NCBI GenBank assembly: GCA_016787045.1
Contig: JAEUVA010000019.1
Location: forward strand, 101,739 to 165,738
DNA: 64,000 nucleotides
Direction of reading: 5' to 3'
Source: Chitinophagales bacterium
Lineage (GTDB): Bacteria; Bacteroidota; Bacteroidia; Chitinophagales; LD1
The notes under the pieces were generated by a model, which was given only the letters and a program-made list of their open reading frames with translations, made no database searches and was not told the origin of the DNA. Made by a program: the position numbers and the translations under genes. Shown here one piece after another: positions 9,489 through 19,539 of this stretch (position 1 is its first letter; every line of letters starts with the position of its first letter).

Positions 9489-10319
9489 TTATCGCTTATT
9501 CAGCCAATCAATAATGTAATTAATGGCTTCTGTACGATCCGGCTCGGGTTCATTGTGCAACTCATGATAGTAGCCCTCCCAAAGCTTGAGCGTAACTAAA
9601 CTTTGTGGTGCATTTGCAGCAAACTCTTTGGTGCCTTCGTGCGAAGTAAGTTTATCGGCTGTGCCGTGCATCAGTAACAAAGGCACTTTTAAATTTTGTG
9701 CATTCGCCAATGCCCATTTTCCGGCTTCAAAAAAACCAAGAAAAGTACCTGCAGTAATTTTTCCGTGGTTGTATTTGTCTGCATCGTATTTGCGTACTTC
9801 TTCTTTATCGCGCGAAATGGCCGATGAGTTTAAGTCTGCCTTTTCGGTAAATGCCGGGTAGATATTCACCATTATTTTTGCCAGTAGTACTTTGATAGCC
9901 GGTGGCTCAAAACCCAGCTTAAACAGAGGGCCCGTGGCTATAGCACCAGTTATATTCGGGTTTCTTCTCAACAAAAAATTAGTTACAATATTACCGCCCA
10001 TGCTGTGTCCCCACAGAAACTTCTTCACTCCCGGAAATCGCTTTTCGGCCTCGCTCAAAATTTGTTGCACGCTATCTAAAAATGCCTCGTAGCTGTTTAC
10101 GTGCCCGCGTTTGCCGGTAGTTTTGCCGTGGCCAAAATGATCGTAAGCCAACACTGCATATCCGGCCTTATTGAGTCGCTCTGCTACATGTGCATAGCGT
10201 GTGCTATGCTCGTTAAACCCATGTACAATACACACCACGCCTTTGGGTGTTTCGGGTTGCCAACCTTGCCCGTATAGGGTTTCTCCTTCTTGTTGCCAGT
10301 TAAATTCAAAGTAACTCAT
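9489..10319 (-). CDS. Alpha/beta hydrolase, monoacylglycerol lipase-like
   Basis: 276-residue serine hydrolase. 'VHGFNEHSTRYAHVAERL' gives the oxyanion-hole region, 'YDHFGHGKTTGKRGHV' the conserved monoacylglycerol-lipase block, 'GHSMGG' the nucleophile elbow at about residue 113, 'HGTADKLTS' the acid residue and 'YYHELHNE' the catalytic histidine. No signal peptide is present, so a cytoplasmic lysophospholipase/monoglyceride lipase is expected. Downstream partner is the DUF218 protein. Confidence 0.92.
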   Translation of the reverse strand: MSYFEFNWQQEGETLYGQGWQPETPKGVVCIVHGFNEHSTRYAHVAERLNKAGYAVLAYDHFGHGKTTGKRGHVNSYEAFLDSVQQILSEAEKRFPGVKKFLWGHSMGGNIVTNFLLRRNPNITGAIATGPLFKLGFEPPAIKVLLAKIMVNIYPAFTEKADLNSSAISRDKEEVRKYDADKYNHGKITAGTFLGFFEAGKWALANAQNLKVPLLLMHGTADKLTSHEGTKEFAANAPQSLVTLKLWEGYYHELHNEPEPDRTEAINYIIDWLNKR

Positions 10320-10409
10320 GTGCTTTGTTGTGTGGTGGTTAATGGGTTAAATTAAAACAATGGTGCCGAAGCTATCAAATTTTGTTTCTTCGTAAACAAA
10401 CACTTTAAA

Positions 10410-11468
10410 ATGAAGCAATTGCTATTGGCTATAGGAATATTAGTACTGGCAGCCGTATTGTATGTAGGGGGTATGCTGCTGTTTGGTGTGCTAACCAAAC
10501 ATCGCCCACAGCAGGTGGAAATGGTGCTGGCAGAAGCGCCACAAAAGGCAAACAAAGCACTACCCGATTCGGTGTACTCTTTTTTAATATGGAATGTGGG
10601 CTATGGCGGCTTGGGTAAAGAGGTGGACTTTTTTTATGATGGCGGAAAAATGGTGACATCACCTAAAGAGCATGTAGTGAAAAACAATAAGGGGATGAAT
10701 GATTTTTTTGCTACGCAAAAAACAACTGATTTCTTATTGCTGCAAGAAGTGGATCGTTGCAGTAAGCGCAGCCATAAAATAGATCAGGCACTCAAGTTTG
10801 CCGGTGTGTTGAATGAGCATTACTCTGCCTTTACTCCCAATTACAATGTAAAGTATCTGCCGTTTCCGTTTACCAACCCCATTGGCAGAGTATATGGAGG
10901 TCTGCAATCGCTCTCACGTTTTCAACCAATAGAAAGTAAGCGCATTGCGCTGCCGGGCATAACCGATTTTCCGCGAAAGCTATTTTACTTAGAGCGTTGT
11001 TTGTTATTACAAAGATTTAAAACCCCCAACGGAAAAGAATTGGTAGTTATCAATACACATTTTGAAGCGTATGATGATGGCAGCGTAAAAAAGGAGCAAA
11101 TGGCGCTCACCAAAAAGATTTTGGATGAAGAATATGGTAAAGGCAACTATGTAGTACTGGGTGGCGATTGGAATATTGCCCCACCCGATTTCAACATACA
11201 CACTTTTGAAAAAGAGAAAGAAGATGAGCCACTTTATCTGATGAACAATGATACCAACTATATGCCCGGCTGGTCTTTTGCATACGATTCTACCGTAGCA
11301 ACCAACCGGAAAAACAAAACTGCTTTTGACCCGGCAAAAACATTTACTACTGTTATTGATTATTATCTGATTTCACCAAATATTGAAGTGGTAAGTACAA
11401 AAGGAATTGATATGGGTTTTGAGTATAGCGACCACCAGCCGGTACAGTTGAAAATAAAACTGAAGTAG
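10410..11468 (+). CDS. Endonuclease/exonuclease/phosphatase (EEP) family hydrolase, membrane-anchored
   Basis: N-terminal membrane segment (about residues 3-28), then an EEP domain: 'LLLQEVD' carries the metal-binding glutamate, 'GGDWN' the second metal site, and 'YSDHQPVQLK' the catalytic aspartate-histidine pair at the C-terminus. The family includes exonuclease III, sphingomyelinases and inositol-phosphate phosphatases, so the extracytoplasmic placement favours a phosphodiesterase on lipid or nucleotide substrates. A hypothetical exported-protein gene follows by 29 to 35 bases. Confidence 0.87.
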   Translation: MKQLLLAIGILVLAAVLYVGGMLLFGVLTKHRPQQVEMVLAEAPQKANKALPDSVYSFLIWNVGYGGLGKEVDFFYDGGKMVTSPKEHVVKNNKGMNDFFATQKTTDFLLLQEVDRCSKRSHKIDQALKFAGVLNEHYSAFTPNYNVKYLPFPFTNPIGRVYGGLQSLSRFQPIESKRIALPGITDFPRKLFYLERCLLLQRFKTPNGKELVVINTHFEAYDDGSVKKEQMALTKKILDEEYGKGNYVVLGGDWNIAPPDFNIHTFEKEKEDEPLYLMNNDTNYMPGWSFAYDSTVATNRKNKTAFDPAKTFTTVIDYYLISPNIEVVSTKGIDMGFEYSDHQPVQLKIKLK

Positions 11469-11503
11469 AGTTACTTTTTTATACAATCTGCATTGTATTG
11501 TTA

Positions 11504-11938
11504 ATGCGAATAGTGTTTCTATCTCTGCTTTTTAATTGTGCGCTCAGTCAAGCACAGTTAGAGCAAACTTTTACTGTGAAAATGCAGAAGACAAAGGTTT
11601 TTGCAGGTATTTACTGTACAGAGCATTTAACAGATGGCCGCACTTGCTTTGAATTTGATACTGCGGGCATGGTTCATTTTTTTGTATGGGGCAAAGATCT
11701 GAAAAGTATAGCAGCTACTCCACACCAAAACTATTTTTCTATTCCCTTTACTCAAAAAGCCGACAGTATTTTTTTTCATACGCTGTCTGTCAGCAATCCC
11801 CCCGGACTACCTAAGGTTGAAGTATTCACCCAGTATAGTGCATGGGCAGGTGTTAAAAGTATGACCATGAGCATTGTTACCACTGCTACAAACGCTACAT
11901 ATACACCGCGCTATATACTTCTTAAATACGTAGAGTAG
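11504..11938 (+). CDS. Exported hypothetical protein
   Basis: A 144-residue protein with a short signal peptide ('MRIVFLSLLFNCALSQAQ'); the ATG at 11504 is preferred over a TTG two codons upstream. The rest shows no motif I recognise; it is rich in aromatic and beta-forming residues and has single cysteines ('YCTEHLTDGRTCFEF') that may form one disulfide. It may be cotranscribed with the EEP hydrolase. Function unknown. Confidence 0.65.
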   Translation: MRIVFLSLLFNCALSQAQLEQTFTVKMQKTKVFAGIYCTEHLTDGRTCFEFDTAGMVHFFVWGKDLKSIAATPHQNYFSIPFTQKADSIFFHTLSVSNPPGLPKVEVFTQYSAWAGVKSMTMSIVTTATNATYTPRYILLKYVE

Positions 11939-11943
11939 CCATA

Positions 11944-11977
11944 AAAAGAAAACCCCACTAACAAGTGTTAGCAGGGC
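11944..11977 (-). terminator. Terminator at the end of the large T9SS gene
   Basis: Inverted repeat CTAACA/TGTTAG with a 2-base loop, extended by CCC/GGG after two mismatches. On the minus strand the hairpin is followed by TTTTCTTTTT, so it should end the minus-strand transcript of the gene at 12005-14752. On the plus strand the tail is CTTCTT, so it may also weakly stop the upstream plus genes. Confidence 0.7.
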
Positions 11978-12004
11978 TTCTTATCAGCATGAAGGAAAGT
12001 TATA

Positions 12005-14752
12005 CTACTTGTTCACTATCATCCGCAGTGATTTGTTTTCTGCACCGCTTTGAATGTTTACTAAGTAGATGCCGCTGGCAAACTCACCGGTATTAATTTC
12101 GGTTAGGTTGTTGCCTTCGGTTAAAGTTTGTGTGGCGCTGTAAAGTACACGACCCGTAAGATCAGTTACACTAATTACTACTTCAGAGTTGTTGCTGCTG
12201 TATATTTCTACGTTAGCCATTCCGCTGTTAGGGTTAGGGAATAGTTTCACACTTTCAATAGTGCTTACCACATTTTCAAATCCTACACCGGTAATGTTGA
12301 TGGTAGAAGAAGAAGTGCTGGTGCATGCACCATTTGTAGCAGTAAGGGTAACCGTAAATGTGCCATTAGTGGTATATGTGTGAGTAGGGTTTTCTAAAGT
12401 AGAAGTTTGGCCATTACCAAAATTCCAGCTGTAAGAAGTTGCGTTAGTAGAAGTATTTGTAAAAGCGATAGTAAACGCATTACCACTTGCTGCTTGTGTA
12501 AATGATGCCGCAGGTTGAGGCGTAACAGTTACAGTAATGCTGTTAGATTGACCAACACCGGCACAGGCATTCACATTATCTACACTTACACTATAAGCAC
12601 CTGATGCATTAACAGTGATAGATTGTGTAGTAGCACCGTTGCTCCACAAGTAGCTGTCGCCAGCCGTAGAAGTAAGTACAACGCTGCCACCCTGACAGAA
12701 ACCAACAGCACCATTGGCAGAAATGGTAGGAGTAGGAGAGTTGCTTACAGAAGTAGTAACACTATTTGAGGAAGCGGCAGTGCAACCATTAGCATCGGTA
12801 GTAGTTACGCTAAAAGTACCAGAAGCTAAAACCAAAATAGTATCTGTAGTAGCGCTGTTGCTCCAAGCAAATGAGGTATAGTTGCCTGCATTGTTAGCTA
12901 CAATTATTACCGAATCACCGGTACAGAATGTAGTAGCACCTAATGCACTCACGGTGGTTGGTGTAGCGGTGTTTTGAGTAAGAGTTACAGAGGCAGAAGC
13001 CGAACAGTTGTTAGCATTGGTTATAGTAACAGTATATGTACCGCCAGAAGTTACGGAAATTGATTGGGTGCTTTGGCTGTTGCTCCAGGCGTAGCTGCTG
13101 GCTGCGCTTGAAGAAATATCTACCGATTGGCCAGTGCAAAAAGAAGTTGAAGAGGGAGTAAGAGTAGGAGTAGAAGGAAGGGGATTTACAGTTACTTGCT
13201 GTGAGAAAGTTTTGGCACAACCTCTGGCATTGGTTACAGTTACCGTGTAAGTATCAGATGTAGTAGCATTGATAGAAGAAGTAGTTGCTCCGTTGCTCCA
13301 TACATAGCTAAGGCCGGTTACCGGGCTGGTTACAGATAGGGCTACACTACCGCCTTGACAAAAAGTAGTAGCACCACCCACACTCAACGAAGCTGTATAA
13401 CCATAGTTGATAGGCACTTGAGTATAGTCTTCATCTTGTGGGGTAAATTCAGCCCAGCAAGATGCCCAGTTTTCGGTTTGGCTAAATGCACCACGGTAAG
13501 TAGTTGGAGTAAAGCCAGCCAGTTTAGCATTGGTAAATGCAGCACCGCTCAATGCCGGTGAGCCGGCTTGCGGACGGAAATCACGCAAATTGCCATTGCT
13601 ATTGTACGGAGAAACTAAGTTTACCGAGCTATTGGCATTGCCACCAAAAATGGTATTGCTGGGTTGAGCCAGTAAGTATAAACTATCAAAAGCAGACTCG
13701 TAGTATTGCTCTTGGCTACCGGCAATAATGTTGTTTAAAAACTCTAACGAACCGTTGGTGGCATTGGTTTGTGTAGCTGAACCCTCAATGCGTAAACCAC
13801 GCTTGTAACCTATAAATAAAGAGTTAAATACACTGATAGACGTATTTCTACGCAAGCGCAATGCCCAACCATATTTAGCATCTACAACAGAGGTAGTAGT
13901 TGCAGCCGGTCCTATAACAGTGATGTTAGAAAACACGGCACTAGTAACCGGTGTATTGGTAGTTCCATTGGCATCGTTATCAGATTCAAATGCGTTTGAA
14001 ATATCGCCTTGGTCAGCAACTGTATCTATACGTACAATCAATCCATGCTGAATTTTTCCGCTAAAACCGTTGTCAGTATCAAAGTCATCATCGCGGCTGC
14101 CGTAAGAAATCAAATAGCTGCCATTAACCGTACCTCCAAACCATTCAAATCCATCATCTTGACCAAAGGTAACCTGCACGTGGTCAATTTTTGTTTTGCG
14201 GCCTACACCTCCCATAGTCAAAGAGTTTAACTCGCTGTTGGTGCCACATACATATCCGGCATATTCTATACGTACATAACTGATAACGCCAGAGCTGTCA
14301 TCAGCATTACTGCCTCCAAAATCGTAATCGGCAGTAGTGCCACACTCTAAACGCCCTTGTATGGGATTGCCACCGCCATCTTTAAAATTTACTGGTGCTT
14401 CGCCACATATTGCTATACCCGCCCAGTCTGCACGAGAGCGCTGACCTACCGGTTGGTTAGAAGTAAATACAATGGGCTGCTCGGGTGTGCCTTGAGCAAC
14501 TATGTAACCGGTGGTAGCTACTACAATACGGCTAAGCGTGGTTTTATCACCACGGATAATTGTACCCGGTTCAATAGTTAGGGTAGCGTTGTTTTTAATG
14601 ATAATATCCCCATACAAAATGTAGATGTTGTTGTTGGTCCAGGTGGTGCTGGAGGTAATGTCTGAGGTTACGTTAATGATGGCAGCTTGTGCTTGCACAC
14701 CGGTCAGTAACACAACAGTAGCGAAAAGAAAGCGTAAAAATTTTTGCGTCAT
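12005..14752 (-). CDS. Large secreted T9SS protein with Ig-like/PKD repeats
   Basis: 915 residues: signal peptide 1-24, a region of about 400 residues with short beta-helix-like repeats ('IYILYGDIIIKNNATLTI', 'LTIEPGTIIRGD'), then four similar Ig-like units of about 70 residues between 455 and 745, each with 'TFCQGG(S)V' and 'YVWSNGATT', a PKD domain at about 746-822 ('SYSWNFGNGQTS'), and a type A sorting domain at the end ('LFPNPNSGMANVEI', 'GIYLVNIQSG'). The architecture is that of a surface adhesin or fibre. The gene has its own terminator downstream. The first half resembles proteins found widely in Bacteroidota, of unknown ligand. Confidence 0.9.
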   Translation of the reverse strand: MTQKFLRFLFATVVLLTGVQAQAAIINVTSDITSSTTWTNNNIYILYGDIIIKNNATLTIEPGTIIRGDKTTLSRIVVATTGYIVAQGTPEQPIVFTSNQPVGQRSRADWAGIAICGEAPVNFKDGGGNPIQGRLECGTTADYDFGGSNADDSSGVISYVRIEYAGYVCGTNSELNSLTMGGVGRKTKIDHVQVTFGQDDGFEWFGGTVNGSYLISYGSRDDDFDTDNGFSGKIQHGLIVRIDTVADQGDISNAFESDNDANGTTNTPVTSAVFSNITVIGPAATTTSVVDAKYGWALRLRRNTSISVFNSLFIGYKRGLRIEGSATQTNATNGSLEFLNNIIAGSQEQYYESAFDSLYLLAQPSNTIFGGNANSSVNLVSPYNSNGNLRDFRPQAGSPALSGAAFTNAKLAGFTPTTYRGAFSQTENWASCWAEFTPQDEDYTQVPINYGYTASLSVGGATTFCQGGSVALSVTSPVTGLSYVWSNGATTSSINATTSDTYTVTVTNARGCAKTFSQQVTVNPLPSTPTLTPSSTSFCTGQSVDISSSAASSYAWSNSQSTQSISVTSGGTYTVTITNANNCSASASVTLTQNTATPTTVSALGATTFCTGDSVIIVANNAGNYTSFAWSNSATTDTILVLASGTFSVTTTDANGCTAASSNSVTTSVSNSPTPTISANGAVGFCQGGSVVLTSTAGDSYLWSNGATTQSITVNASGAYSVSVDNVNACAGVGQSNSITVTVTPQPAASFTQAASGNAFTIAFTNTSTNATSYSWNFGNGQTSTLENPTHTYTTNGTFTVTLTATNGACTSTSSSTINITGVGFENVVSTIESVKLFPNPNSGMANVEIYSSNNSEVVISVTDLTGRVLYSATQTLTEGNNLTEINTGEFASGIYLVNIQSGAENKSLRMIVNK

Positions 14753-14904
14753 GTTTTTTGTTTTTTTGATGGCGCAAATGTGCTGTGAACGGTTTGCCGC
14801 TGAGTTACTTCAACGTTAAATTATTGTTGGCTATTCGTTGTTCTATTGTTTCCGCAGAGCGCAATTGCTGAGTTACATAGTTTTTGCACTGTAAATTCTA
14901 CCTT

Positions 14905-14921
14905 ATCTACCTGAGGTAGAT
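14905..14921. promoter_or_regulatory. Small palindrome in the divergent spacer, possible operator
   Basis: ATCTACC-TGA-GGTAGAT, a perfect 7-base inverted repeat with a 3-base spacer, lies in the roughly 200 bp between the start of the T9SS gene (minus) and the DUF4442 gene (plus). No T-run follows, so it is not a terminator. It has the size of a dimeric repressor site, but no regulator is encoded next to it. Confidence 0.3.
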
Positions 14922-14955
14922 GTAGCTTCATTATTTATGCCCAAAAGAACAGAGT

Positions 14956-15462
14956 ATGGCACTGTTTCCAACAAGTAAAACAGAATCTTCGCGCTCAAGA
15001 AGTATGCGCTGGGCATTTAACTGGTGGCCGTGTATATGGTGTACTGGCGGTAAGGTTGAGTTTATTGCCGCAGATTACAAAGAACTACACGTTAGCATTA
15101 AATTAAATATCCGAACCCGAAACCGGGTGGGTACAGTATATGGGGGAAGCATTTATTCATCGGTTGACCCTTACTTTATGCTCTTGCTGATGGAGGTGCT
15201 GGGCAAAAACTATGTGGTGTGGGACAAGGGAGCAAGTATGAAATTTGTACGCCCAATTACTGAAAAAGTGAAATGCCGATTTTTAATTACCGATGACTTG
15301 GTAGAAGAGTTGAAACAGCGAGTGGCTGAAAATGGTGAACACAGTTTTGACCTACCGCTTCAGTACGAAGATGATAACGGTAAAGTGTATGCCGTATTCA
15401 CCAAGCAGTTGTATGTGGCAAGCAAATCTTTCTATAAACAGAAATTAGCCAAACGAACGTAG
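14956..15462 (+). CDS. DUF4442-type hotdog-fold protein (thioesterase-like)
   Basis: 168 residues with the hotdog-fold pattern of DUF4442/YiiD C-terminal domains: 'FIAADYKELHVSIKL...RNRVGTVYGGSIYSSVDPYFMLLL', 'DKGASMKFVRPITEKVKCRF'. Members are related to PaaI thioesterases, but no catalytic residue is clear, so acyl-CoA hydrolysis is only a possibility. It precedes the translocase-like gene by 42 bases and may be in its operon. Confidence 0.8.
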   Translation: MALFPTSKTESSRSRSMRWAFNWWPCIWCTGGKVEFIAADYKELHVSIKLNIRTRNRVGTVYGGSIYSSVDPYFMLLLMEVLGKNYVVWDKGASMKFVRPITEKVKCRFLITDDLVEELKQRVAENGEHSFDLPLQYEDDNGKVYAVFTKQLYVASKSFYKQKLAKRT

Positions 15463-15504
15463 TCGTTTGCAAAAGTTTACATTAGCCACTCGCTAACCCT
15501 TGGC

Positions 15505-18261
15505 ATGAAATCGCGCATACTCACCTTACTAAATGTACGCAGCAGCGAGGCACCGTTGGTTACCAATCTGTTTTGGTTGCAGTTTTTTCAAGGGGCCGGT
15601 GTAGCTATTTTCAACACTACAGCTTTTGCCCTTTTTCTACAACATTTTGATGTGTTAGAGTTGCCCAAAGTATATCTGTTTAGTGCAGTATTGCTTTGGA
15701 TTACCGGTTGGCTCTACAGCAAGGCCGAACATGCTTTGCCAGTCAAGATCTTGGTTCCCGCTATTATTGGAGTGGTTGCCTTAAGCATATTGGGGTTTCG
15801 GGCTTTCTACAGTCAAGATAACAGCCGTTGGTTTTTGTTTTTTCTGTTTAGCTGGTACTACATTATATACCTGCTTACCAACTTAGAGTTTTGGGGTTTG
15901 GCGGCCTTACAGTTTGACATCCGGCAGAGCAAGCGGCTGTTTGGTATGATAGGTGCCGGGGATATTCCTGCTAAGCTAATTGGCTACTCTGCTGTGCCGG
16001 TATTGGTTAAGTTTTTTAGCAGTGAGAACATGCTCGTATTTTCTGCATTACTCATCTTACTTTCCTTATTTTTTTACCGCAAACTTCTAAGTAATGGCTT
16101 ATTAGAAACACACGTAAAGCACGATCATCAGCCGCACACGCACAGCACCCAAAGTGCAACAGACATCATCAAGAGTTTTTTTGGCAACCGCATGATTGCT
16201 TTTGTGGCCTTGCTCTCTTTCATTGTAGTTACCTGCGTTACCATTATCAGTTTCTCGTTTTACTCAGAAATAAAACACGAGGCCTATAACGATAAGGACT
16301 TGGCTTCTTTCATCGCAGTTTTTTATGCCGGAGGCAGAATCTTTGCCATTTTTATTCGTATATTGCTTACCGGCAGGCTGACCAACATTTTGGGTACAAA
16401 GGGCTCGCTACTTATCAGTCCGGCAATTTTGTTTTTCTTTTTGTTGCTCATCATAGTGCTCCCGTTTACAGGGTTCAGCCAGCACGCTGTGCTTTACATT
16501 TTTGGGTTGTTGGCCATCATTACCGAGGTGCTGAAAACCAGTTTGCAAGACCCGGTATTTCTATCGCTCATGCAGCCACTTTCGCAGGAGTTGCGTTTAA
16601 AAGGCCATACAGTAGTGAAAGGAGTGATGGATCCTTTTGCCTTGGCTTTTAGTGGAGTGATGTTGCTCACTATTACCCGTTTTTCGGGCAAGGTAGATTT
16701 ATACATGCTCAGCTATTTGCTCTTCACGTTGCTGGTAGTTTGGGTGGTGCTCATTTATTTGGTGGATAAACAGTATGTACTAACACTTGTTAGTGCTTTG
16801 CATAAGCGATACTCTGTAGGGCAGGATATTGATTTGCACAGTGAATCGGCAATTAGGGTACTTCAGAGTAAGGTAAGTGCCGGTGAGTCCGGAGAAGCCA
16901 TGTACACGCTCAATCTCATAGAAAAGCACTATGCACCACACCATCGCCCCTTAGTTTTGTTAGCTCTTAATCATCCAGATAGCATGGTGCAAATGCAAGC
17001 CATACAATTAGCAGAGCGAAAAAAAATTACAGAGGCAGTAGATAAGATAGATGAATGGCTGAAAGGGAAAACACACACCGCCATACTGCCGGAGGCCGTT
17101 AAAGCCAAATGTATGTTACACCCTGATGAGCTGCAAAATTTTGATGAGTTTTTAGCACTGAACGATCCACGGCTCACACAAGCGGCAATTACCGGCTTTA
17201 TCAGCAGTGGTGGTATAGCAGCGGTGGTAACAGCCGGACAAAAACTTTTGCAACTAATAGATTCTCCAAGCGTGGAAGAGCGCAAAATGGCCGCGCAGAT
17301 TATTGGCGATTTGGCTGTTTCATCTTTCTATAAACCGTTGCTGGGCTTAATGAGCGATGCAGATCCGCAGGTGGCAACAGCAGCTATTGAAGCAGCCGGA
17401 AATGTGAAAAACGAAAAATTAGTAAAGCCACTACTTCAACTTTTTTTGAGCAATAGTTATAGCAGAACAGCATTGCTTGCCTTGCAAGATTGTGGTGAAA
17501 TAGTTTTAGAGGATGTAGAAACGGCCATTCAAAGCACAGAAGTGCCCAGACAAAAAAAAGCGCGACTCATACAACTTTGTGGCCACGTGGGTACCGTACG
17601 AGCCGGGCACTTGCTTGAAAAACTGGTTTGGAATATACCACTCCTTAGACACGATATTTTTCGCGCTCTTCACCAATGCGATTATGAGGTGCCCGATCAG
17701 CACAAAGAACAGCATTTACGCTTCATAAAAGAGTATTTGGAATCAGCCACACGAATGGTTTTTTATATTGAATATCTAGATAAAGACCCGCTGAACAGGG
17801 TGTTGTGCGATGCCCTGCATTTGGAAATGCTGGAGATACGTGATGCATTACTGCTACTTTTTTCTTTTGCCTTTGACCGCGAAAAGATGATGAAAGCAAA
17901 AAATGCTTTTGCTATAGCCCGAAAAGAAAATGTGGCCAATGCTTTAGAAATAATTGAAATAGAGTTACCCAAAGAAATTGGCTTACACTTTATCAAATTA
18001 TACGAACCGGGCGATTTTGCCGATAAGGTAACTGCGCTAAGTACATATCAAACCGAGGCGCTGAGTTATGAAACAATCATAGACGATGTGTTGCACCACA
18101 CTCACCATCATTACCACCGCTGGTCACGAGCAGCAGCAGTGTATTCCACCATTTTTCAACATAGCCCAAAGAAAAAATACTGGTTGCAGGTAGGTGCGGC
18201 AGATAATGATTTGCTGATTAGCGAATCAGCTACCAAAATTTTGGCAGAAACAGAAAATTAA
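15505..18261 (+). CDS. ATP/ADP-translocase-like (Npt) or MFS membrane transporter fused to HEAT repeats
   Basis: 918 residues in two parts. Residues 1 to about 415 are a 12-helix membrane domain resembling Npt1/Npt2 nucleotide transporters and MFS carriers ('GMIGAGDIPAKLIGYSAVP' in the middle). Residues about 430-730 are helical repeats of HEAT type ('VQMQAIQLAERKKITEAVDKIDEWL', 'RKMAAQIIGDLAVSSFYKPLLGLMSDADPQVATAAIEAAGNV') that probably sit on the cytoplasmic side, and a helical tail of unknown role runs to the end. The fusion of translocase-like domain and HEAT repeats is known in Bacteroidota but the substrate is not. It lies 2 bases upstream of an MFS gene. Confidence 0.75.
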   Translation: MKSRILTLLNVRSSEAPLVTNLFWLQFFQGAGVAIFNTTAFALFLQHFDVLELPKVYLFSAVLLWITGWLYSKAEHALPVKILVPAIIGVVALSILGFRAFYSQDNSRWFLFFLFSWYYIIYLLTNLEFWGLAALQFDIRQSKRLFGMIGAGDIPAKLIGYSAVPVLVKFFSSENMLVFSALLILLSLFFYRKLLSNGLLETHVKHDHQPHTHSTQSATDIIKSFFGNRMIAFVALLSFIVVTCVTIISFSFYSEIKHEAYNDKDLASFIAVFYAGGRIFAIFIRILLTGRLTNILGTKGSLLISPAILFFFLLLIIVLPFTGFSQHAVLYIFGLLAIITEVLKTSLQDPVFLSLMQPLSQELRLKGHTVVKGVMDPFALAFSGVMLLTITRFSGKVDLYMLSYLLFTLLVVWVVLIYLVDKQYVLTLVSALHKRYSVGQDIDLHSESAIRVLQSKVSAGESGEAMYTLNLIEKHYAPHHRPLVLLALNHPDSMVQMQAIQLAERKKITEAVDKIDEWLKGKTHTAILPEAVKAKCMLHPDELQNFDEFLALNDPRLTQAAITGFISSGGIAAVVTAGQKLLQLIDSPSVEERKMAAQIIGDLAVSSFYKPLLGLMSDADPQVATAAIEAAGNVKNEKLVKPLLQLFLSNSYSRTALLALQDCGEIVLEDVETAIQSTEVPRQKKARLIQLCGHVGTVRAGHLLEKLVWNIPLLRHDIFRALHQCDYEVPDQHKEQHLRFIKEYLESATRMVFYIEYLDKDPLNRVLCDALHLEMLEIRDALLLLFSFAFDREKMMKAKNAFAIARKENVANALEIIEIELPKEIGLHFIKLYEPGDFADKVTALSTYQTEALSYETIIDDVLHHTHHHYHRWSRAAAVYSTIFQHSPKKKYWLQVGAADNDLLISESATKILAETEN

Positions 18262-18263
18262 GC

Positions 18264-19529
18264 ATGGCAAACCACTCCGCTAAACTCAACCCACTACTTG
18301 CAGTTTTCATTACTGTGTTCATCGACATGTTGGGCGTTAGCATCATCATTCCGGTGTTTGCGCCACTAATTGTGCAAAATACACATGGCATGTTACCGGC
18401 CGAAATGAGTGAGGCCACCCGCAACCTTATTTATGGGTTGCTTACTGCTACGTTTCCATTCTTCCAATTTTTTGGAGCGCCCATTTTGGGCACATTAGCA
18501 GATAAACACGGGCGAAAAAAAATATTGCAAATATCTATTATAGGTACTTTTGTAGGTTATGTACTCTTTGCTCTCTCTATCAACAGCCATGCTTTATGGT
18601 TGCTCTTTTTGGCAAGAGCAATACCGGGTTTTATGGGAGGGAATATCTCTATTGTAATGGCTGCCTTGGCCGATATTTCAAAGCCCGAAGAGCGAGCTAA
18701 AAATTTTGGCATGATAGGTATGGCCTTTGGTCTGGGTTTTATTCTGGGGCCTGCAATTGGTGGAGTGCTGGCAAGCAGCGATGTGGTTAGTTTTTTTGAT
18801 TATAGCACACCACTGTGGTTCACGGCATTGCTTACGCTTATTAATTTCTATTATGTACAAAAACAGTTTCCGGAAACGTACAAGCCCAACGGAAACGCTT
18901 CAAAAATTTCACTGCTGGCCGGAGTAAACAATATCCGCAAGGCACTGCGCATGGTTAACATGCGAGTTATACTTATCACAGTATTTTTTCAATCGTTTGG
19001 CTTTAGTTTTTTTATGCAGTTTAACCAGGTGTACCTCATCAAAAAATTTGCGTTCAATGAAAAACAAATTGGATTGCTCTTTGCCTACATCGGCTTGTGG
19101 ATTGCATTTACACAGGGGGTAATAGTGCGCAACGTAACCAAGAAGTTTATTCCGCCACAGATTCTTCGTATTTCATTACTCGGATTGGCTGTTACCATTT
19201 TTGTAATACTGCTGCCACAGCAGGCCTGGATGTTGCTGCTGGTCAATCCGTTTGTAGCAATTTTTCAGGGTCTTACACAGCCCAATCAAACCAGTATTGT
19301 TTCTAATATGACACCGCGCGATATGCAAGGCGAAATGCTGGGCATACAACAATCTGTAGCTTCGCTGGCCTTTACTATTCCACCACTTATTGCAGGAGTT
19401 ATTGTAACTTTTGATTATCGGCTCCCGATAATAGTTTCTGCCGTAATGATCCTGTTAGCGTGGATCAATTTTTACTTTCGCTTTAAGGGGAATGAGGCGG
19501 TTTTTAAGCAACAAGCAGCCACTGCATAA
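18264..19529 (+). CDS. MFS transporter, TetA-like drug:proton antiporter family
   Basis: 421 residues, about twelve membrane helices. The MFS motif A is visible as '[15 protein letters not shown]' near residue 76, and the later 'GPAIGGVL' matches motif C of the drug antiporters. This subfamily often exports antibiotics, but no specific substrate follows. The start is 2 bases after the previous gene and the ATG is unambiguous. Confidence 0.88.
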   Translation: MANHSAKLNPLLAVFITVFIDMLGVSIIIPVFAPLIVQNTHGMLPAEMSEATRNLIYGLLTATFPFFQFFGAPILGTLADKHGRKKILQISIIGTFVGYVLFALSINSHALWLLFLARAIPGFMGGNISIVMAALADISKPEERAKNFGMIGMAFGLGFILGPAIGGVLASSDVVSFFDYSTPLWFTALLTLINFYYVQKQFPETYKPNGNASKISLLAGVNNIRKALRMVNMRVILITVFFQSFGFSFFMQFNQVYLIKKFAFNEKQIGLLFAYIGLWIAFTQGVIVRNVTKKFIPPQILRISLLGLAVTIFVILLPQQAWMLLLVNPFVAIFQGLTQPNQTSIVSNMTPRDMQGEMLGIQQSVASLAFTIPPLIAGVIVTFDYRLPIIVSAVMILLAWINFYFRFKGNEAVFKQQAATA

Positions 19530-19539
19530 CCGTTACCAA

